Below, one piece after another: positions 16,609 to 25,258 of a DNA stretch of 64,000 bases. The stretch is from Dyella_B sp035503745 (GTDB taxonomy: Bacteria > Pseudomonadota > Gammaproteobacteria > Xanthomonadales > Rhodanobacteraceae): NCBI RefSeq assembly GCF_035503745.1, contig NZ_DATJTC010000031.1, positions 124,001-188,000 on the forward strand, given 5' to 3'. Within the stretch, counting starts at the first letter, position 1, and every line of letters begins with the position of its first letter. The notes under the pieces were generated by a model. That model saw nothing but the letters and a program-made list of their open reading frames with translations. It was not told the DNA's origin and did no database searches. Position numbers and translations under genes: made by a program.

Positions 16609-17319
16609 TCAATGGCCTTCGGCGGCCGTGCGCACCTGGGCCAGCAGCGCCTCGTCTTCCAGCGGCTGGCCCCAGGTATTGCCGTGCAGCAGCTGCTCCA
16701 GCGGCAGGCGCGAACGCCAGCCGGCGATTTCCAGTTCCGGGCGCGGCAGAAATTGGCTGACGTAGCCCAGGCACAGGTACGCGACCGGTTGCACGTGTTC
16801 GGGCAACTGCAATGTCTGCGCCAATTGTGCCGGATCGACGATGCTTACCCAGCCTACGCCGATGCCTTCGGCGCGCGCGGCCAGCCATAGGTTCTGCACG
16901 GCCAGGCAGGTGCTGAACAGATCGGTTTCCAGCATCGTATTGCGCCCGAGCACGTGCGGGCCACCGCGCTGGCGGTCGCAGGTGATGCACAGGTTGATCG
17001 GGCTGTCGACGATGCCTTCCAGCTTCAAGCGGCGATACAGCGCCGCGCGTTCGTCGCTGTAGTTGTTGGCCGCATCGGCGTTGGCTTGTTCGTACAGCGC
17101 CTTGATCTGGCGCTTGACCTGGATGCTGTCGATGACCAGGAAATCCCACGGCTGCATGAAGCCGACCGACGGCGCGTGATGCGCCGCGCGCAGCAGCCGC
17201 GCCAGCACGTCGGGCGCGATGGGGTCGGGCAGGAACTGCGAGCGCACGTCGCGGCGCTCGTGAATGGCGCGGTACAGCCCTTCGCGCTGTTCCGGCGGAA
17301 AGCCGTGGGCGTTGTTCAT
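16609..17319 (-). CDS. bluB: 5,6-dimethylbenzimidazole synthase BluB
   Basis: 236-residue nitroreductase-fold enzyme that converts reduced FMN to 5,6-dimethylbenzimidazole, the lower ligand of vitamin B12. Diagnostic segments are AIHERRDVRSQFLPDPI (Arg residues binding FMN), HHAPSVGFMQPWDFLVI, and GRNTMLETDLFSTCLAVQNLWLAARAEGIGVGWVS in pieces, which separate BluB from ordinary nitroreductases. It is followed 9 nt downstream... on the same strand side by the rep gene stop, that is, rep is upstream and may be cotranscribed. No other cobalamin gene is in the window, so it may support salvage/remodelling of B12. Confidence 0.9.
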   Translation of the reverse strand: MNNAHGFPPEQREGLYRAIHERRDVRSQFLPDPIAPDVLARLLRAAHHAPSVGFMQPWDFLVIDSIQVKRQIKALYEQANADAANNYSDERAALYRRLKLEGIVDSPINLCITCDRQRGGPHVLGRNTMLETDLFSTCLAVQNLWLAARAEGIGVGWVSIVDPAQLAQTLQLPEHVQPVAYLCLGYVSQFLPRPELEIAGWRSRLPLEQLLHGNTWGQPLEDEALLAQVRTAAEGH

Positions 17320-17328
17320 GCGATCACC

Positions 17329-19311
17329 TCAGTTGCCGGCCAGCATCGCGGCGATTTTCGCCATGTGCGATTCGGCGGTTTCGCGCACCGCTTCCTTGTC
17401 CGCTTCGGGATCCTTGCCTTCCCAATGCAGGTCGTCCTGCGGCAGTTCGTGCAGGAAGCGGCTGGGCTGGTTGCTGTGGATTTCGCCGTAGCGCCTGGTT
17501 TTGGACGACCAGGACAAGGTCAGCAGTTCCTTGGCGCGCGTAATGCCCACGTACATCAGGCGGCGCTCCTCGTCGGTGCGGCCTTCGTCGATGGCGCCTT
17601 CGTGCGGCAGCGTGCCTTCCTCGCAGCCGACGATAAAGACAAAGCGGAATTCCAGCCCTTTGGCCGCATGCAAGGTCATCATGCGCAGCGCGTTGCCGGG
17701 CTCCTCGCGATCGGCGTGGCTGAGCAGCGCCAACTGCGAGGCGAGATCGCCCGCGCCGCTGCCGCCTTTCTGCATCGCGCCGAACCAGTCGGCCAGTTCG
17801 CGCAGATTGCCAAGGCGGCGCTCGCGCAGCGCGGCATCGGCGGTGCCGGTGGCGATGTGCGCGGCGTATTGCGTGCGTGTCAGCACGCGTTCGACCAGGT
17901 CCGCCGCGCTTTCATGCAGGGAAGCGCTGCGCAATTGGTCCAGCAGATCCGAAAACGACGCCAGCGCCGCTGCCGGACGCGGCGTGAGCTGACGCAACAC
18001 GCTGTCGCTGCGGATCGCATCGAGCAACGAGCTGTGCCGCGATTGCGCCAGCTGGCCGAGCTTTTCCAGCGTGGTGGAACCGATCTCGCGCTTGGGTACG
18101 TTCACCACGCGCAGGAACGCGGCGTCGTCGCTGGGGTTGGTGAGCAGGCGCAGATAGCACAGCAGGTCTTTCACTTCCGCGCGATCGAGAAACGACAGCG
18201 CGCCGGTGAGGTGATACGGCACGCGTGCCAGCCGCAGCGCTTTTTCCAGCGGACGTGCCTGGAAATTGCCGCGATACAGGATCGCCATGTCGTGCCAGCG
18301 CACCTTGTGCTTTTCGGCCAGCGTGGCGGCCATGCCGGCGATGCGCTCGGCTTCGTGCTCGCCGTCCTTGCACTCGATAATGCGGATCGGCGCGCCTTCG
18401 GGGTGCTCGCTCCACAGCTTCTTGGTGTGCAAGTGCGGGTTGTTGGCGATCAGTTGATTGGCGGCGCGCAGGATGCGCTTGCCGCAGCGGTAGTTCTGTT
18501 CGAGCTTGATGACGCGCAGGCTTGGCCAGTCCTTGCCGAGCTGGTCGATGTTCTGGGGGTTCGCGCCGCGCCAGGCGTAGATCGACTGGTCGTCGTCGCC
18601 CACGCAGGTGAAGTTGCCGCGTTCGCCGGACAAAGCCTTCAGCAGGCGGTACTGCGCGTCGTTGGTGTCCTGGTATTCGTCCACCAGCAGATAGCGCAGG
18701 CGTTCGCGCCAACCGTCGCGGCATGCCTGGTCGCTTTCCAGGATGCGCAGCGGCAGGCGGATCAGGTCGTCGAAATCCACCGCGTTGAACGCGGCCAGGC
18801 GCTGCTGGTACATCTGGTAGAGGGTGGCCGCTTCCAGCTCGCGCGGACTGCGCGCGGCGGCGAGGGCTTCCTCCGGCGAAAGGCCGCCGTTCTTGGCGCG
18901 GCTGAGCAGGTTGCGCAGGCCGAACAAAACGTCGGGTTTGGCCCCTTTGGGGGCCAGTTCCTTGACGATGTTTTCGCTGTCGTCGGCATCGAGCACGGAA
19001 AAGCCGCGGCGCAGGCCGGCGCGTTCGTGTTCGATCTGCAGGAATTTCAAGCCGAGGGCGTGGAAGGTGCACACGGTCAGCGCCTGCGCATCGTCCGCGC
19101 TCACCAGCTTGCCCACGCGCTCGCGCATCTCGCGCGCGGCCTTGTTGGTGAAGGTGATGGCGGCGATTTTCGAGGGCGGCAGCTTGCGCCGCTGCACCAG
19201 GTGGGCGATCTTCTGGGTGATCACCGAGGTCTTGCCGGAGCCGGCGCCGGCCAGCACCAGCAGCGGGCTTTCCACGTGCTCGACGGCGGCCAATTGTTGG
19301 GGGTTGAGCAT
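17329..19311 (-). CDS. rep: ATP-dependent DNA helicase Rep (UvrD/Rep superfamily I)
   Basis: 660-residue 3'-5' helicase that restarts or assists replication forks by removing protein roadblocks. Superfamily I motifs are present in order: Q/Walker A AGAGSGKTSV (residues 21-30, Lys27), TFTNKAAREMRERV (Ia), DEYQDTN (II), GDDDQSIYAWRGA (III), LEQNYRC (IV), LHAAKGLEF (V) and VGITRAKELL (VI). Length fits E. coli Rep (673). ATG 19311 (MLNPQQ) is the natural start; extending to 19362 adds an unconserved leader. It is divergent from tdk and just upstream of bluB. Confidence 0.95.
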   Translation of the reverse strand: MLNPQQLAAVEHVESPLLVLAGAGSGKTSVITQKIAHLVQRRKLPPSKIAAITFTNKAAREMRERVGKLVSADDAQALTVCTFHALGLKFLQIEHERAGLRRGFSVLDADDSENIVKELAPKGAKPDVLFGLRNLLSRAKNGGLSPEEALAAARSPRELEAATLYQMYQQRLAAFNAVDFDDLIRLPLRILESDQACRDGWRERLRYLLVDEYQDTNDAQYRLLKALSGERGNFTCVGDDDQSIYAWRGANPQNIDQLGKDWPSLRVIKLEQNYRCGKRILRAANQLIANNPHLHTKKLWSEHPEGAPIRIIECKDGEHEAERIAGMAATLAEKHKVRWHDMAILYRGNFQARPLEKALRLARVPYHLTGALSFLDRAEVKDLLCYLRLLTNPSDDAAFLRVVNVPKREIGSTTLEKLGQLAQSRHSSLLDAIRSDSVLRQLTPRPAAALASFSDLLDQLRSASLHESAADLVERVLTRTQYAAHIATGTADAALRERRLGNLRELADWFGAMQKGGSGAGDLASQLALLSHADREEPGNALRMMTLHAAKGLEFRFVFIVGCEEGTLPHEGAIDEGRTDEERRLMYVGITRAKELLTLSWSSKTRRYGEIHSNQPSRFLHELPQDDLHWEGKDPEADKEAVRETAESHMAKIAAMLAGN

Positions 19312-19452
19312 GCGGCGACGGACCGGTAGGAAGGTGGCGGGCGTAGCGAACGATCCTAGCAAACGCCGGCTGCCCCGAGCAGGCTTGCGCCGGACCCGTT
19401 CCGATGGCAGCGCGGCAGGTTACCATGCGCCATTCGGCAACCCGGCGCCCGC

Positions 19453-20085
19453 ATGGCCAAGCTCTATTTCTATTATTCGGCAATGAATGCCGGCAAGACC
19501 ACCAACTTGCTGCAGAGCGCTTACAACTACTTCGAGCGCGGCATGCGCACGTTGATTCTCTCCCCGGCGCTGGACAACCGTTACGGCGAGGGCGTGGTGG
19601 CATCGCGCATCGGGCTCAGATCGCAGGCGCGGCGTTTCGTCGCCGACACCGACCTCCTCGCGCTGGTGCAGGCGGACATCGCCGAGCATGGCGCGCTGCA
19701 TTGCGTGTTCGTCGACGAAGCGCAGTTTCTGGGCAAGGCACAGGTGTGGCAGCTGTCCGACGTGGTCGACACGCTTAACATTCCGGTGCTGGCCTATGGC
19801 CTGCGCACCGATTTTCGCGGCGAATTGTTCGAGGGCAGCCGCTACCTGCTGGCCTGGGCCGACAGCCTGGAAGAGATCAAGACCATCTGCCACACCGGCC
19901 GCAAGGCCACCATGGTGGTGCGCGTGGATGAACAGGGACGGGCGATGACCGAAGGCCCGCAGGTTGAGATCGGCGGCAACGAACGCTATGTCTCGGTGAG
20001 CCGCGCGGAATTCAAGAAAATTACCCAGGGATGCGGTCGCATCGAACTGAAACAACCCGGCCTGCCGCTGGACGACAAGCACTGA
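19453..20085 (+). CDS. tdk: Thymidine kinase
   Basis: 210-residue type II thymidine kinase, which phosphorylates thymidine (and deoxyuridine) to dTMP with ATP in salvage. Walker A is SAMNAGKTT (residues 9-17), the Walker B/catalytic region is FVDEAQFLGK with Glu near residue 89, and the lasso region near the C-terminus (KPGL-like) is retained. Only some of the structural Cys residues found in E. coli Tdk are present (C in IKTICHTGRKA), so the zinc site may be reduced. It starts 141 nt from the divergent rep gene and is followed by an unrecognised gene 32 nt downstream. Confidence 0.95.
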   Translation: MAKLYFYYSAMNAGKTTNLLQSAYNYFERGMRTLILSPALDNRYGEGVVASRIGLRSQARRFVADTDLLALVQADIAEHGALHCVFVDEAQFLGKAQVWQLSDVVDTLNIPVLAYGLRTDFRGELFEGSRYLLAWADSLEEIKTICHTGRKATMVVRVDEQGRAMTEGPQVEIGGNERYVSVSRAEFKKITQGCGRIELKQPGLPLDDKH

Positions 20086-20117
20086 TGCGCCGCGGCGCCG
20101 CGACAAGGAAACCAAGC

Positions 20118-20891
20118 ATGAGCCACCCGATACCCTTCCCCGCCTGGCAGCGCCCGCACTGGCAGCCGAACGACGAGGAAATCGTCCTGCAGTTCTATGT
20201 CTTCGGCGATTTCAAGCCGGTCCGCGTACCGTCCGCGCCGTATGGCAGCGATGGCTTGCCCGAGGAAGTGGAACTGTCCAGCCACCACCACAGCAGCCTG
20301 CGCGAATGGGACGGCTATCCGCTGAAGGGGGCGCTGGGCGAGCTGTTCGAGAACGACTCGCCGGAGGCGTTCGAAAAAGCCGTCGCCGCGCCGCAAGTGC
20401 TGGTGATCCGCGGCCGCTTCAAGGACAGCCCCGACACCGGCTACCTGCGCGACGTGTTCGGCGTGCTGGCAGGCTTGCTCGACATCGGCGGCGTGGCCAT
20501 CCTCGATCCGCAGATCCTCACCTTGTTCGACGCCGAGGAGTGGCGCGACCGCTATGTGGTCAAAGACGGCGCGCCGTTGCGCAACCATGTGCTGATCCTG
20601 CGCGACCAGGAGGAAGATTCCGATCGCCTATGGATCCACACGCGCGGCCTGCGCAAGTTCGGCCGCCCCGACATCAGCCTGCATGACGTGCCCCCCGCCC
20701 AGGTCGATCGCGCCGGCACACTGGTGCAGCGCCTGATGGAGCTGCAGGCGCTGGGCGCGCGCTTCGTCGATGGACAGACGCTGGACGTGGACGGCATGTT
20801 CGGCGGCCTGGTGGCCGAACTCGGCGGCGGCTACGACCATCCGCAGTTCAACAACACCTACGTGGCGTTCTACTGGCCGGGCCACGAATGA
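20118..20891 (+). CDS. Conserved hypothetical protein
   Basis: 257-residue soluble acidic protein without signal peptide or membrane segment; no family is recognised. Features seen: ILDPQILTLFDAEEWRDR in the middle, a segment VLVIRGRFKDSPDTGYLRD, and a C-terminal NNTYVAFYWPGHE. The start at 20118 has AAGGAA seven bases upstream. It follows tdk with a 32-nt gap and may share its transcript; it is convergent with mutM. Codon use is like its neighbours, so it is a genuine gene of the chromosomal background rather than an import. Confidence 0.8.
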   Translation: MSHPIPFPAWQRPHWQPNDEEIVLQFYVFGDFKPVRVPSAPYGSDGLPEEVELSSHHHSSLREWDGYPLKGALGELFENDSPEAFEKAVAAPQVLVIRGRFKDSPDTGYLRDVFGVLAGLLDIGGVAILDPQILTLFDAEEWRDRYVVKDGAPLRNHVLILRDQEEDSDRLWIHTRGLRKFGRPDISLHDVPPAQVDRAGTLVQRLMELQALGARFVDGQTLDVDGMFGGLVAELGGGYDHPQFNNTYVAFYWPGHE

Positions 20892-20919
20892 GTTTGCGCA
20901 AGGCGGGCGCGCAAGGTGC

Positions 20920-21747
20920 TCACTTCTGGCAGCGTGGACACCAGAAAGTCGAGCGCTGCCCGAGCACGGCCTGCCGGATCGGCGTGCCGCATACCTTGCA
21001 CGGTTCGCCTTCGCGTCCGTAGACGAACAGTTCGCGGAAGAAATAACCGGGTGCCCCGTCCGGATTGAGGAAGTCGCGCAGCGTGGTGCCGCCGCGTTCG
21101 ATCGCCCACGCCAGGATACGCTTCACTTCCGCGGCCAGCCGTTCGTAGCGCGGGCGCGTCACGGTGCCGGCGGCACGGCGCGGATCGATGCGGGCGGCGA
21201 ACAAGGCTTCGCTGGCGTAGATGTTGCCCACGCCCACCACGATCGCGTTGTCCATCAGGAATAATTTCACCGCCGCCTTGCGCCCGCGCGAGCGCCGCCA
21301 CAGCAGCGCGCCATCGAACGCATCGGTGAGCGGTTCGGGGCCGAGTCCGGCAAGCAGTTCGTGCGTGGTGCCGGGCGGCTGCCACAGCAGGCAGCCGAAG
21401 CGGCGCGGATCGGTGAAGCGCAGGATGCGCTCGCCCGTCTGCGGGTTCGGCTCCAGCAGCAGGTCTACGTGATCGTGCGCGCCGGGTGGGATGTCCGGCG
21501 GCAGCACGCGCAACACGCCGGTCATGCCCAGATGGAGCAGCGCGCTGCCGGCGGCGGTATGCAGCAGCAGGTATTTGGCGCGGCGCTCCACCTCGTCGAT
21601 GCGCTGTCCCGGCAGCAGCTGGGAAATTTCGCGCGGAATCGGCCAGCGCAGATCGGCGCGGCGCAACGTCACCTTTGCAATGCGCCGGCCGATCAGGTGC
21701 GGGGCAATGCCGCGCCGGGTGGTTTCCACTTCGGGCAGTTCCGGCAT
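20920..21747 (-). CDS. mutM: Formamidopyrimidine-DNA glycosylase (Fpg/MutM)
   Basis: 275-residue bifunctional DNA glycosylase/AP lyase that removes 8-oxoguanine and formamidopyrimidines. The N-terminus MPELPEVET supplies the catalytic Pro2 and Glu3 after Met removal; the beta-hairpin Lys is in RRAKYLLL; the C-terminal zinc finger is CKVCG...FWCPRCQ (four Cys). It lies 1 nt after the DUF4340-like gene of the ABC export operon on the same strand and is probably transcribed with it, although its function is unrelated. It is convergent with the hypothetical gene to its left. Confidence 0.96.
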   Translation of the reverse strand: MPELPEVETTRRGIAPHLIGRRIAKVTLRRADLRWPIPREISQLLPGQRIDEVERRAKYLLLHTAAGSALLHLGMTGVLRVLPPDIPPGAHDHVDLLLEPNPQTGERILRFTDPRRFGCLLWQPPGTTHELLAGLGPEPLTDAFDGALLWRRSRGRKAAVKLFLMDNAIVVGVGNIYASEALFAARIDPRRAAGTVTRPRYERLAAEVKRILAWAIERGGTTLRDFLNPDGAPGYFFRELFVYGREGEPCKVCGTPIRQAVLGQRSTFWCPRCQK

Positions 21748-21748
21748 G

Positions 21749-22240
21749 TCACTGTGCCTTGATCGATGCGCTTTGCGCCGAACGGGGCATGTAGCGCAGA
21801 GAAACGATGCCGACCCGCTGGCCGTCCAGCACGTAGCAGGACTGGCCGATCGCGGTCATGCCGCCAAACAACAGCGTATGGCCGTCCAGATCCAGTCTTG
21901 CCTGCGCGGGCGAGAGACCGATTTTCGCCGGATCGTAGCGATCCATCGGCTGCCAGCTTTGCACCGGCGCGGCGGCGATGCGCGTCAGTTCGCCAAGGCG
22001 CAGGTCGTCCGCGCGGGCGAGCCTGGGCTGGTCGGTGCGCCACCAATGGCCGTTGCGTTTGAGATAGTGTTCAGCCGCGTTGCCGATCTGCAGATCCACG
22101 TGCGTGATCGCATCGGGATCGATCGCAAGCAGCGTGCCCGGCGCGGATGCGCGATCGCTGCGCAATTGCCACCACGCCGCCGCCAGCAGCGCCAGCACGG
22201 CGGCGGCGAACACCCGTTGCCGACGCACTGCACGTTTCAT
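21749..22240 (-). CDS. DUF4340-like periplasmic protein of a Gld-type ABC operon
   Basis: 163 residues with one N-terminal membrane anchor (about residues 8-22) and a periplasmic domain. The segment ITHVDLQIGNAAEHYLKRNGHWW and LTRIAAAPVQSW-type pieces resemble DUF4340 proteins, which commonly accompany GldF/GldG-like ABC genes. It is shorter than many DUF4340 proteins (often more than 300 residues), so it holds probably one domain copy. ATG 22240 overlaps the stop of the preceding GldG-like gene by 4 nt, so translation is coupled. It is the last ABC-related gene before mutM. Confidence 0.75.
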   Translation of the reverse strand: MKRAVRRQRVFAAAVLALLAAAWWQLRSDRASAPGTLLAIDPDAITHVDLQIGNAAEHYLKRNGHWWRTDQPRLARADDLRLGELTRIAAAPVQSWQPMDRYDPAKIGLSPAQARLDLDGHTLLFGGMTAIGQSCYVLDGQRVGIVSLRYMPRSAQSASIKAQ

Positions 22241-23559
22241 GCGCGGCGCCGGCGCCAGGCGATCAGGCCGCCGGCAATGATCAACAGCAGCGGCATGCCG
22301 AGGATGTAGGTGATGCTCAATGCATCCAGTCGGCCTTGTGAAATCATCAGTACGCGATCGGGCGCGCCGCGCGGCGGCATGTTGATCAGAGCGTCGTCGC
22401 CGAGCAGCCAGTTGAAGATGCGCTCGCCCAGCGCGCGATTGCCGCCGTTGCCAAGATAGCTGTTGGAAAGAAAATCGCCGTTGCCGATCGCCACCACGCG
22501 TTGCTCGCTCTTGGCGGGGCTGGGCGAAAGCCGGCTGAGCGCGAAGCCGAAATCCAGCGGCCCCTTCAGCGCATTGGCCTGCGCGGCTCCGACCGATTGG
22601 GTGCTCGCCTGTGCGCTGGAGCGCAGGAACGGCACGATCTGCCAGTCGCTTTTGTTTACTTCGGCCAGCGGCGCCACTTCGGGGAACAGCGTGGTGAGCG
22701 TGAAGCCGCGCGTGATGTCGCTGGGCGGATAGTCGCCCAGTACGATCATGCGCGGGTCTTTCAGGCCGGCGGCGGCCGAGGCATCGACCAGTTCGCCGGG
22801 CAGCACGCGAATGCCCAGCGCGTCGGCGAGCGGTTGCAGGCCCGGATCCTGGTTGCCCGGATCGGCCAGCCACAGCAGGTTGCCGCCGCCGCCCACGTAA
22901 TCGACCAGCGCTTTCACCGCACCGGGCGATAGCGCGGCCTGCGGACCGGCCAGCACGACCAGGTCGGTGTGCTCGGGAACGCGGGTGACTTGGGAGAAAT
23001 TCAACGGCACCGCGCGCATGCCGCTGTGTTCGAGCTGCTGCACAAAGATGCCCAGGTCCGCGTTGGCATCGCCGTCGGCGCGGCGCTCGCCGTCGCCGGT
23101 GACGAAGGCCACGATGCGGTCGTTGCCGCGCACCAGGCGCTCGAACGCGTCGGTAAGGCTGCGTTCGGTAAGCGTGTCCAGGCGCTGTTCGCGATCGCGA
23201 TAGTGCAGAATCAATTCGCCATCCACCGTAATCCCGAGGTTGCGCATCGCGGCGGGGTCTTTCTGTGGATCGACGAAGCTAAGGTGCAGATCCGGCTTGG
23301 CCTGCTGGTAGCGTTTTAGCGCTCTGGCCACGCTTTCGCGCAGGTCGCCTTGTGGACTGGCGTAACTGACCATGTCGATGGGGCCATTGGCTTTCGCCAG
23401 GATCGCGCGGGTCTGCGGCGGGATGCTGGCACGGCCCAGATAACTCCAGTCGCTCACCACCTCGTGGCGCGAAGTGAGAAAACCGGCGGCGCCGGCGGCG
23501 GCCAGCACCAGCAGCGCAAACAGCCAGCCGCGAAGCCGCCGCATGAACGGTATGCTCAT
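22237..23559 (-). CDS. GldG-family ABC-type transport auxiliary protein
   Basis: 440 residues: an N-terminal membrane anchor (about residues 8-27), a large periplasmic GldG/ABC_transp_aux-type domain (VVSDWSYLGRASIPPQTRAIL to the C-terminal third, including FVTGDGERRADGD and DLVVLAGPQAALSPGAVKALVDY), and a second C-terminal transmembrane segment (LGMPLLLIIAGGLIAWRRRR). Proteins of this type sit with a GldF permease and an ATPase in operons first known from gliding bacteria but widespread elsewhere. ATG 23559 shares one base with the permease stop codon, showing tight coupling. Cargo is unknown. Confidence 0.85.
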   Translation of the reverse strand: MSIPFMRRLRGWLFALLVLAAAGAAGFLTSRHEVVSDWSYLGRASIPPQTRAILAKANGPIDMVSYASPQGDLRESVARALKRYQQAKPDLHLSFVDPQKDPAAMRNLGITVDGELILHYRDREQRLDTLTERSLTDAFERLVRGNDRIVAFVTGDGERRADGDANADLGIFVQQLEHSGMRAVPLNFSQVTRVPEHTDLVVLAGPQAALSPGAVKALVDYVGGGGNLLWLADPGNQDPGLQPLADALGIRVLPGELVDASAAAGLKDPRMIVLGDYPPSDITRGFTLTTLFPEVAPLAEVNKSDWQIVPFLRSSAQASTQSVGAAQANALKGPLDFGFALSRLSPSPAKSEQRVVAIGNGDFLSNSYLGNGGNRALGERIFNWLLGDDALINMPPRGAPDRVLMISQGRLDALSITYILGMPLLLIIAGGLIAWRRRRA

Positions 23560-24332
23560 CAGCCGCGCTCCTTGTCCGATGCCAGCCGATGGATGCCCAG
23601 TGCCAGCGCTACCGCGATGGCCAGCAGGAACCAGCTGACATCGACGCTCGAAACCAGGCCGCGCATCATGTTGTCCTGATGCGTGCTCATCGCCAGCCAG
23701 TTGATGAACCCGCTGTCGACGCCTGCGTGCTGCGCGCCGAGGTTGACGCAATAGAGGGTGACGCTGACGATCAGCGCCAGTGCCGCCGATGCGGCCGGAT
23801 GCTGCGAAAACGCCGAACACGCCAGGCCGATGGCGGCGAGCACCGCAAGCGTGAGGAAGGTGCCGAGCGTCGCCGCCGCCAGCTTGCCCCAGTCCAGATG
23901 CGCACCCTGCGCCATGCTCACCGGAATGGCGAGCGCCAGTGCCAGCCACAGTGCAAGCCAGACCAGCACGGCCAGGTATTTGCCGATGAAGATGCGCGTG
24001 GCGGACAGGCCGCTTGCATACAGCAGTCCAAGCGTTCCGGCCGCGCGCTCGGACGCCAGGCTGGACATGGTCAGCAGCGGCACGATCAGCAACGCCAGCT
24101 CGGCCAGCGCGAACGGCAACGCGATGCTGCTCAGCAACGGCATGATGACAATGTCGGTGTAGCCGGGGCCATCGGGAATGCTGGCCAGCTGTACCTGGTT
24201 CATCAGGAAGAACTGCAGCAGCAGGGCGAAGCGCCAGCCCAGCTCCGCCAGCGCGAGCGCGCCGATGATCCAGCCCAGCGGGCGTACGAACAGGCGGCGC
24301 AATTCCAGCCGCGTCACGGCAAGTAGCGTCAT
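23559..24332 (-). CDS. ABC-2 type permease (GldF/NosY-like)
   Basis: 257-residue inner-membrane protein with six predicted hydrophobic segments, of the ABC-2 permease family. The first cytoplasmic stretch AVTRLELRRLFVRPLGW and SLASERAAGTLGLLYASGLS between helices 2 and 3 are typical of the NosY/GldF group. It overlaps the ATPase gene by 4 nt and the GldG-like gene by 1 nt, so the three products are expected to be made in step and to form one complex. Confidence 0.88.
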   Translation of the reverse strand: MTLLAVTRLELRRLFVRPLGWIIGALALAELGWRFALLLQFFLMNQVQLASIPDGPGYTDIVIMPLLSSIALPFALAELALLIVPLLTMSSLASERAAGTLGLLYASGLSATRIFIGKYLAVLVWLALWLALALAIPVSMAQGAHLDWGKLAAATLGTFLTLAVLAAIGLACSAFSQHPAASAALALIVSVTLYCVNLGAQHAGVDSGFINWLAMSTHQDNMMRGLVSSVDVSWFLLAIAVALALGIHRLASDKERG

Positions 24333-25081
24333 GCGGGCTGCATCCTGCCGGCCAGGGCGATGTCGAAGAAGGTTTTTTCCAAGGCGGTGTGTCCGTTCGC
24401 GTGCAGGGGCTGGTCGTAGCGCAGCGTGCCTTCGTGCAGGATCGCAACGCGGTCGCAGACCGCGGTGACCTCCCCCAACTGATGGGTGGAGAGGATGACC
24501 GCCGTGCCCGCCGCCGCCACTTCGCGCAGCAGGCCGCGAAGTGCGACCACCTGCACCGGGTCCAGCGCATTGGCCGGCTCGTCCAGCACCAGCAAGGCCG
24601 GGCGATGGAGCAGGGCGCAGGCCAGCCCCAGGCGCTGGCGCTGGCCCTGGGACAGCACGCCGGCAAGGCGGCGCTGCAGGTCGTTCAATTCCAGCCGGGC
24701 CAGCACCGCGTCGCCGGCTCGCTTGAGATCGGCCCCTTTGAGCCCGCGCAGGCGGCCATGGGCGTCAAGATGTTCGCGCACGGTCAGTTCTGGCCACGTT
24801 GGGGCACTTTCCGGCAGCCATCCCAGCACCTGCCCGGCCTGTTCCGGGTACTCCTGGAAGTCCTTGCCCTGCAGTTCGATGGTGCCTTCATCGGGCAGCA
24901 AGGCCCCCGCGATCATGGCCAGGGTGGTGGACTTGCCGGCCCCGTTGATCCCAAGCAGGCCAAGCACTTGCCCGGCCTCCAGGGTCAGGTTGAGCTGGTG
25001 CACGGCCGGGCGCCCGGCGCGTTGCCGGCTGACGCCTTCGAGTTTCAGTACGGGAGGTGAAGCGGGTTTGGGCGCGTTCAT
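24329..25081 (-). CDS. ABC transporter ATP-binding protein (GldA-like)
   Basis: 250-residue ATPase. Walker A is GINGAGKST (about residues 47-55), the signature is LSQGQRQRLGLA, and Walker B is ALLVLDEPANALDP followed by the H-loop STHQLGEV. A C-terminal tail beyond the core domain is short. ATG 25081 (MNAPKP) is chosen because the longer open frame adds an unconserved leader. It is the first gene of a four-gene operon (ATPase, permease, GldG-like, DUF4340-like) divergent from the desaturase gene. Confidence 0.92.
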   Translation of the reverse strand: MNAPKPASPPVLKLEGVSRQRAGRPAVHQLNLTLEAGQVLGLLGINGAGKSTTLAMIAGALLPDEGTIELQGKDFQEYPEQAGQVLGWLPESAPTWPELTVREHLDAHGRLRGLKGADLKRAGDAVLARLELNDLQRRLAGVLSQGQRQRLGLACALLHRPALLVLDEPANALDPVQVVALRGLLREVAAAGTAVILSTHQLGEVTAVCDRVAILHEGTLRYDQPLHANGHTALEKTFFDIALAGRMQPA

Positions 25082-25153
25082 TGCATGATTGTCCGGGGGA
25101 CCCCATCCCTCGCACAACCGTCAGCCGTCACGCATGCCGCATGTCGGCGCCAA

Positions 25154-25164
25154 AGTGAACGCTT
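25154..25164 (+). promoter_or_regulatory. Possible DesT-like operator upstream of the desaturase gene
   Basis: AGTGAACGCTT followed by TAACGG occurs about 95 bases upstream of the desaturase start. It resembles the site bound by DesT, the TetR-type sensor of the unsaturated/saturated acyl-CoA ratio in Pseudomonas, as recalled from the literature (AGTGAACGCTTGTTGA type). A partner AAGCGTT lies at 25176-25182. The assignment is by resemblance. Confidence 0.45.
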
Positions 25165-25188
25165 TAACGGAAGCGCAAGCGTTGGGGT

Positions 25189-25205
25189 CCTACCATGCTG
25201 GTAGG
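25189..25205. promoter_or_regulatory. Inverted repeat in the desaturase promoter region
   Basis: CCTACC (25189-25194) and GGTAGG (25200-25205) form a perfect 6-base dyad with a 5-base spacer, 54 bases before the desaturase ATG. It could be a second operator or part of the same regulatory region as the DesT-like site just upstream. No factor can be named. Confidence 0.4.
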
Positions 25206-25258
25206 TACGGACGCCCTCGACTAGACTGCCTTTTCAACCATCCCCGGGTTCTTTCACG

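Noticed and set aside
16954..19329. 791-residue plus-strand frame opposite bluB and rep
   Set aside because: Antisense artefact; all helicase and BluB motifs are on the minus strand.
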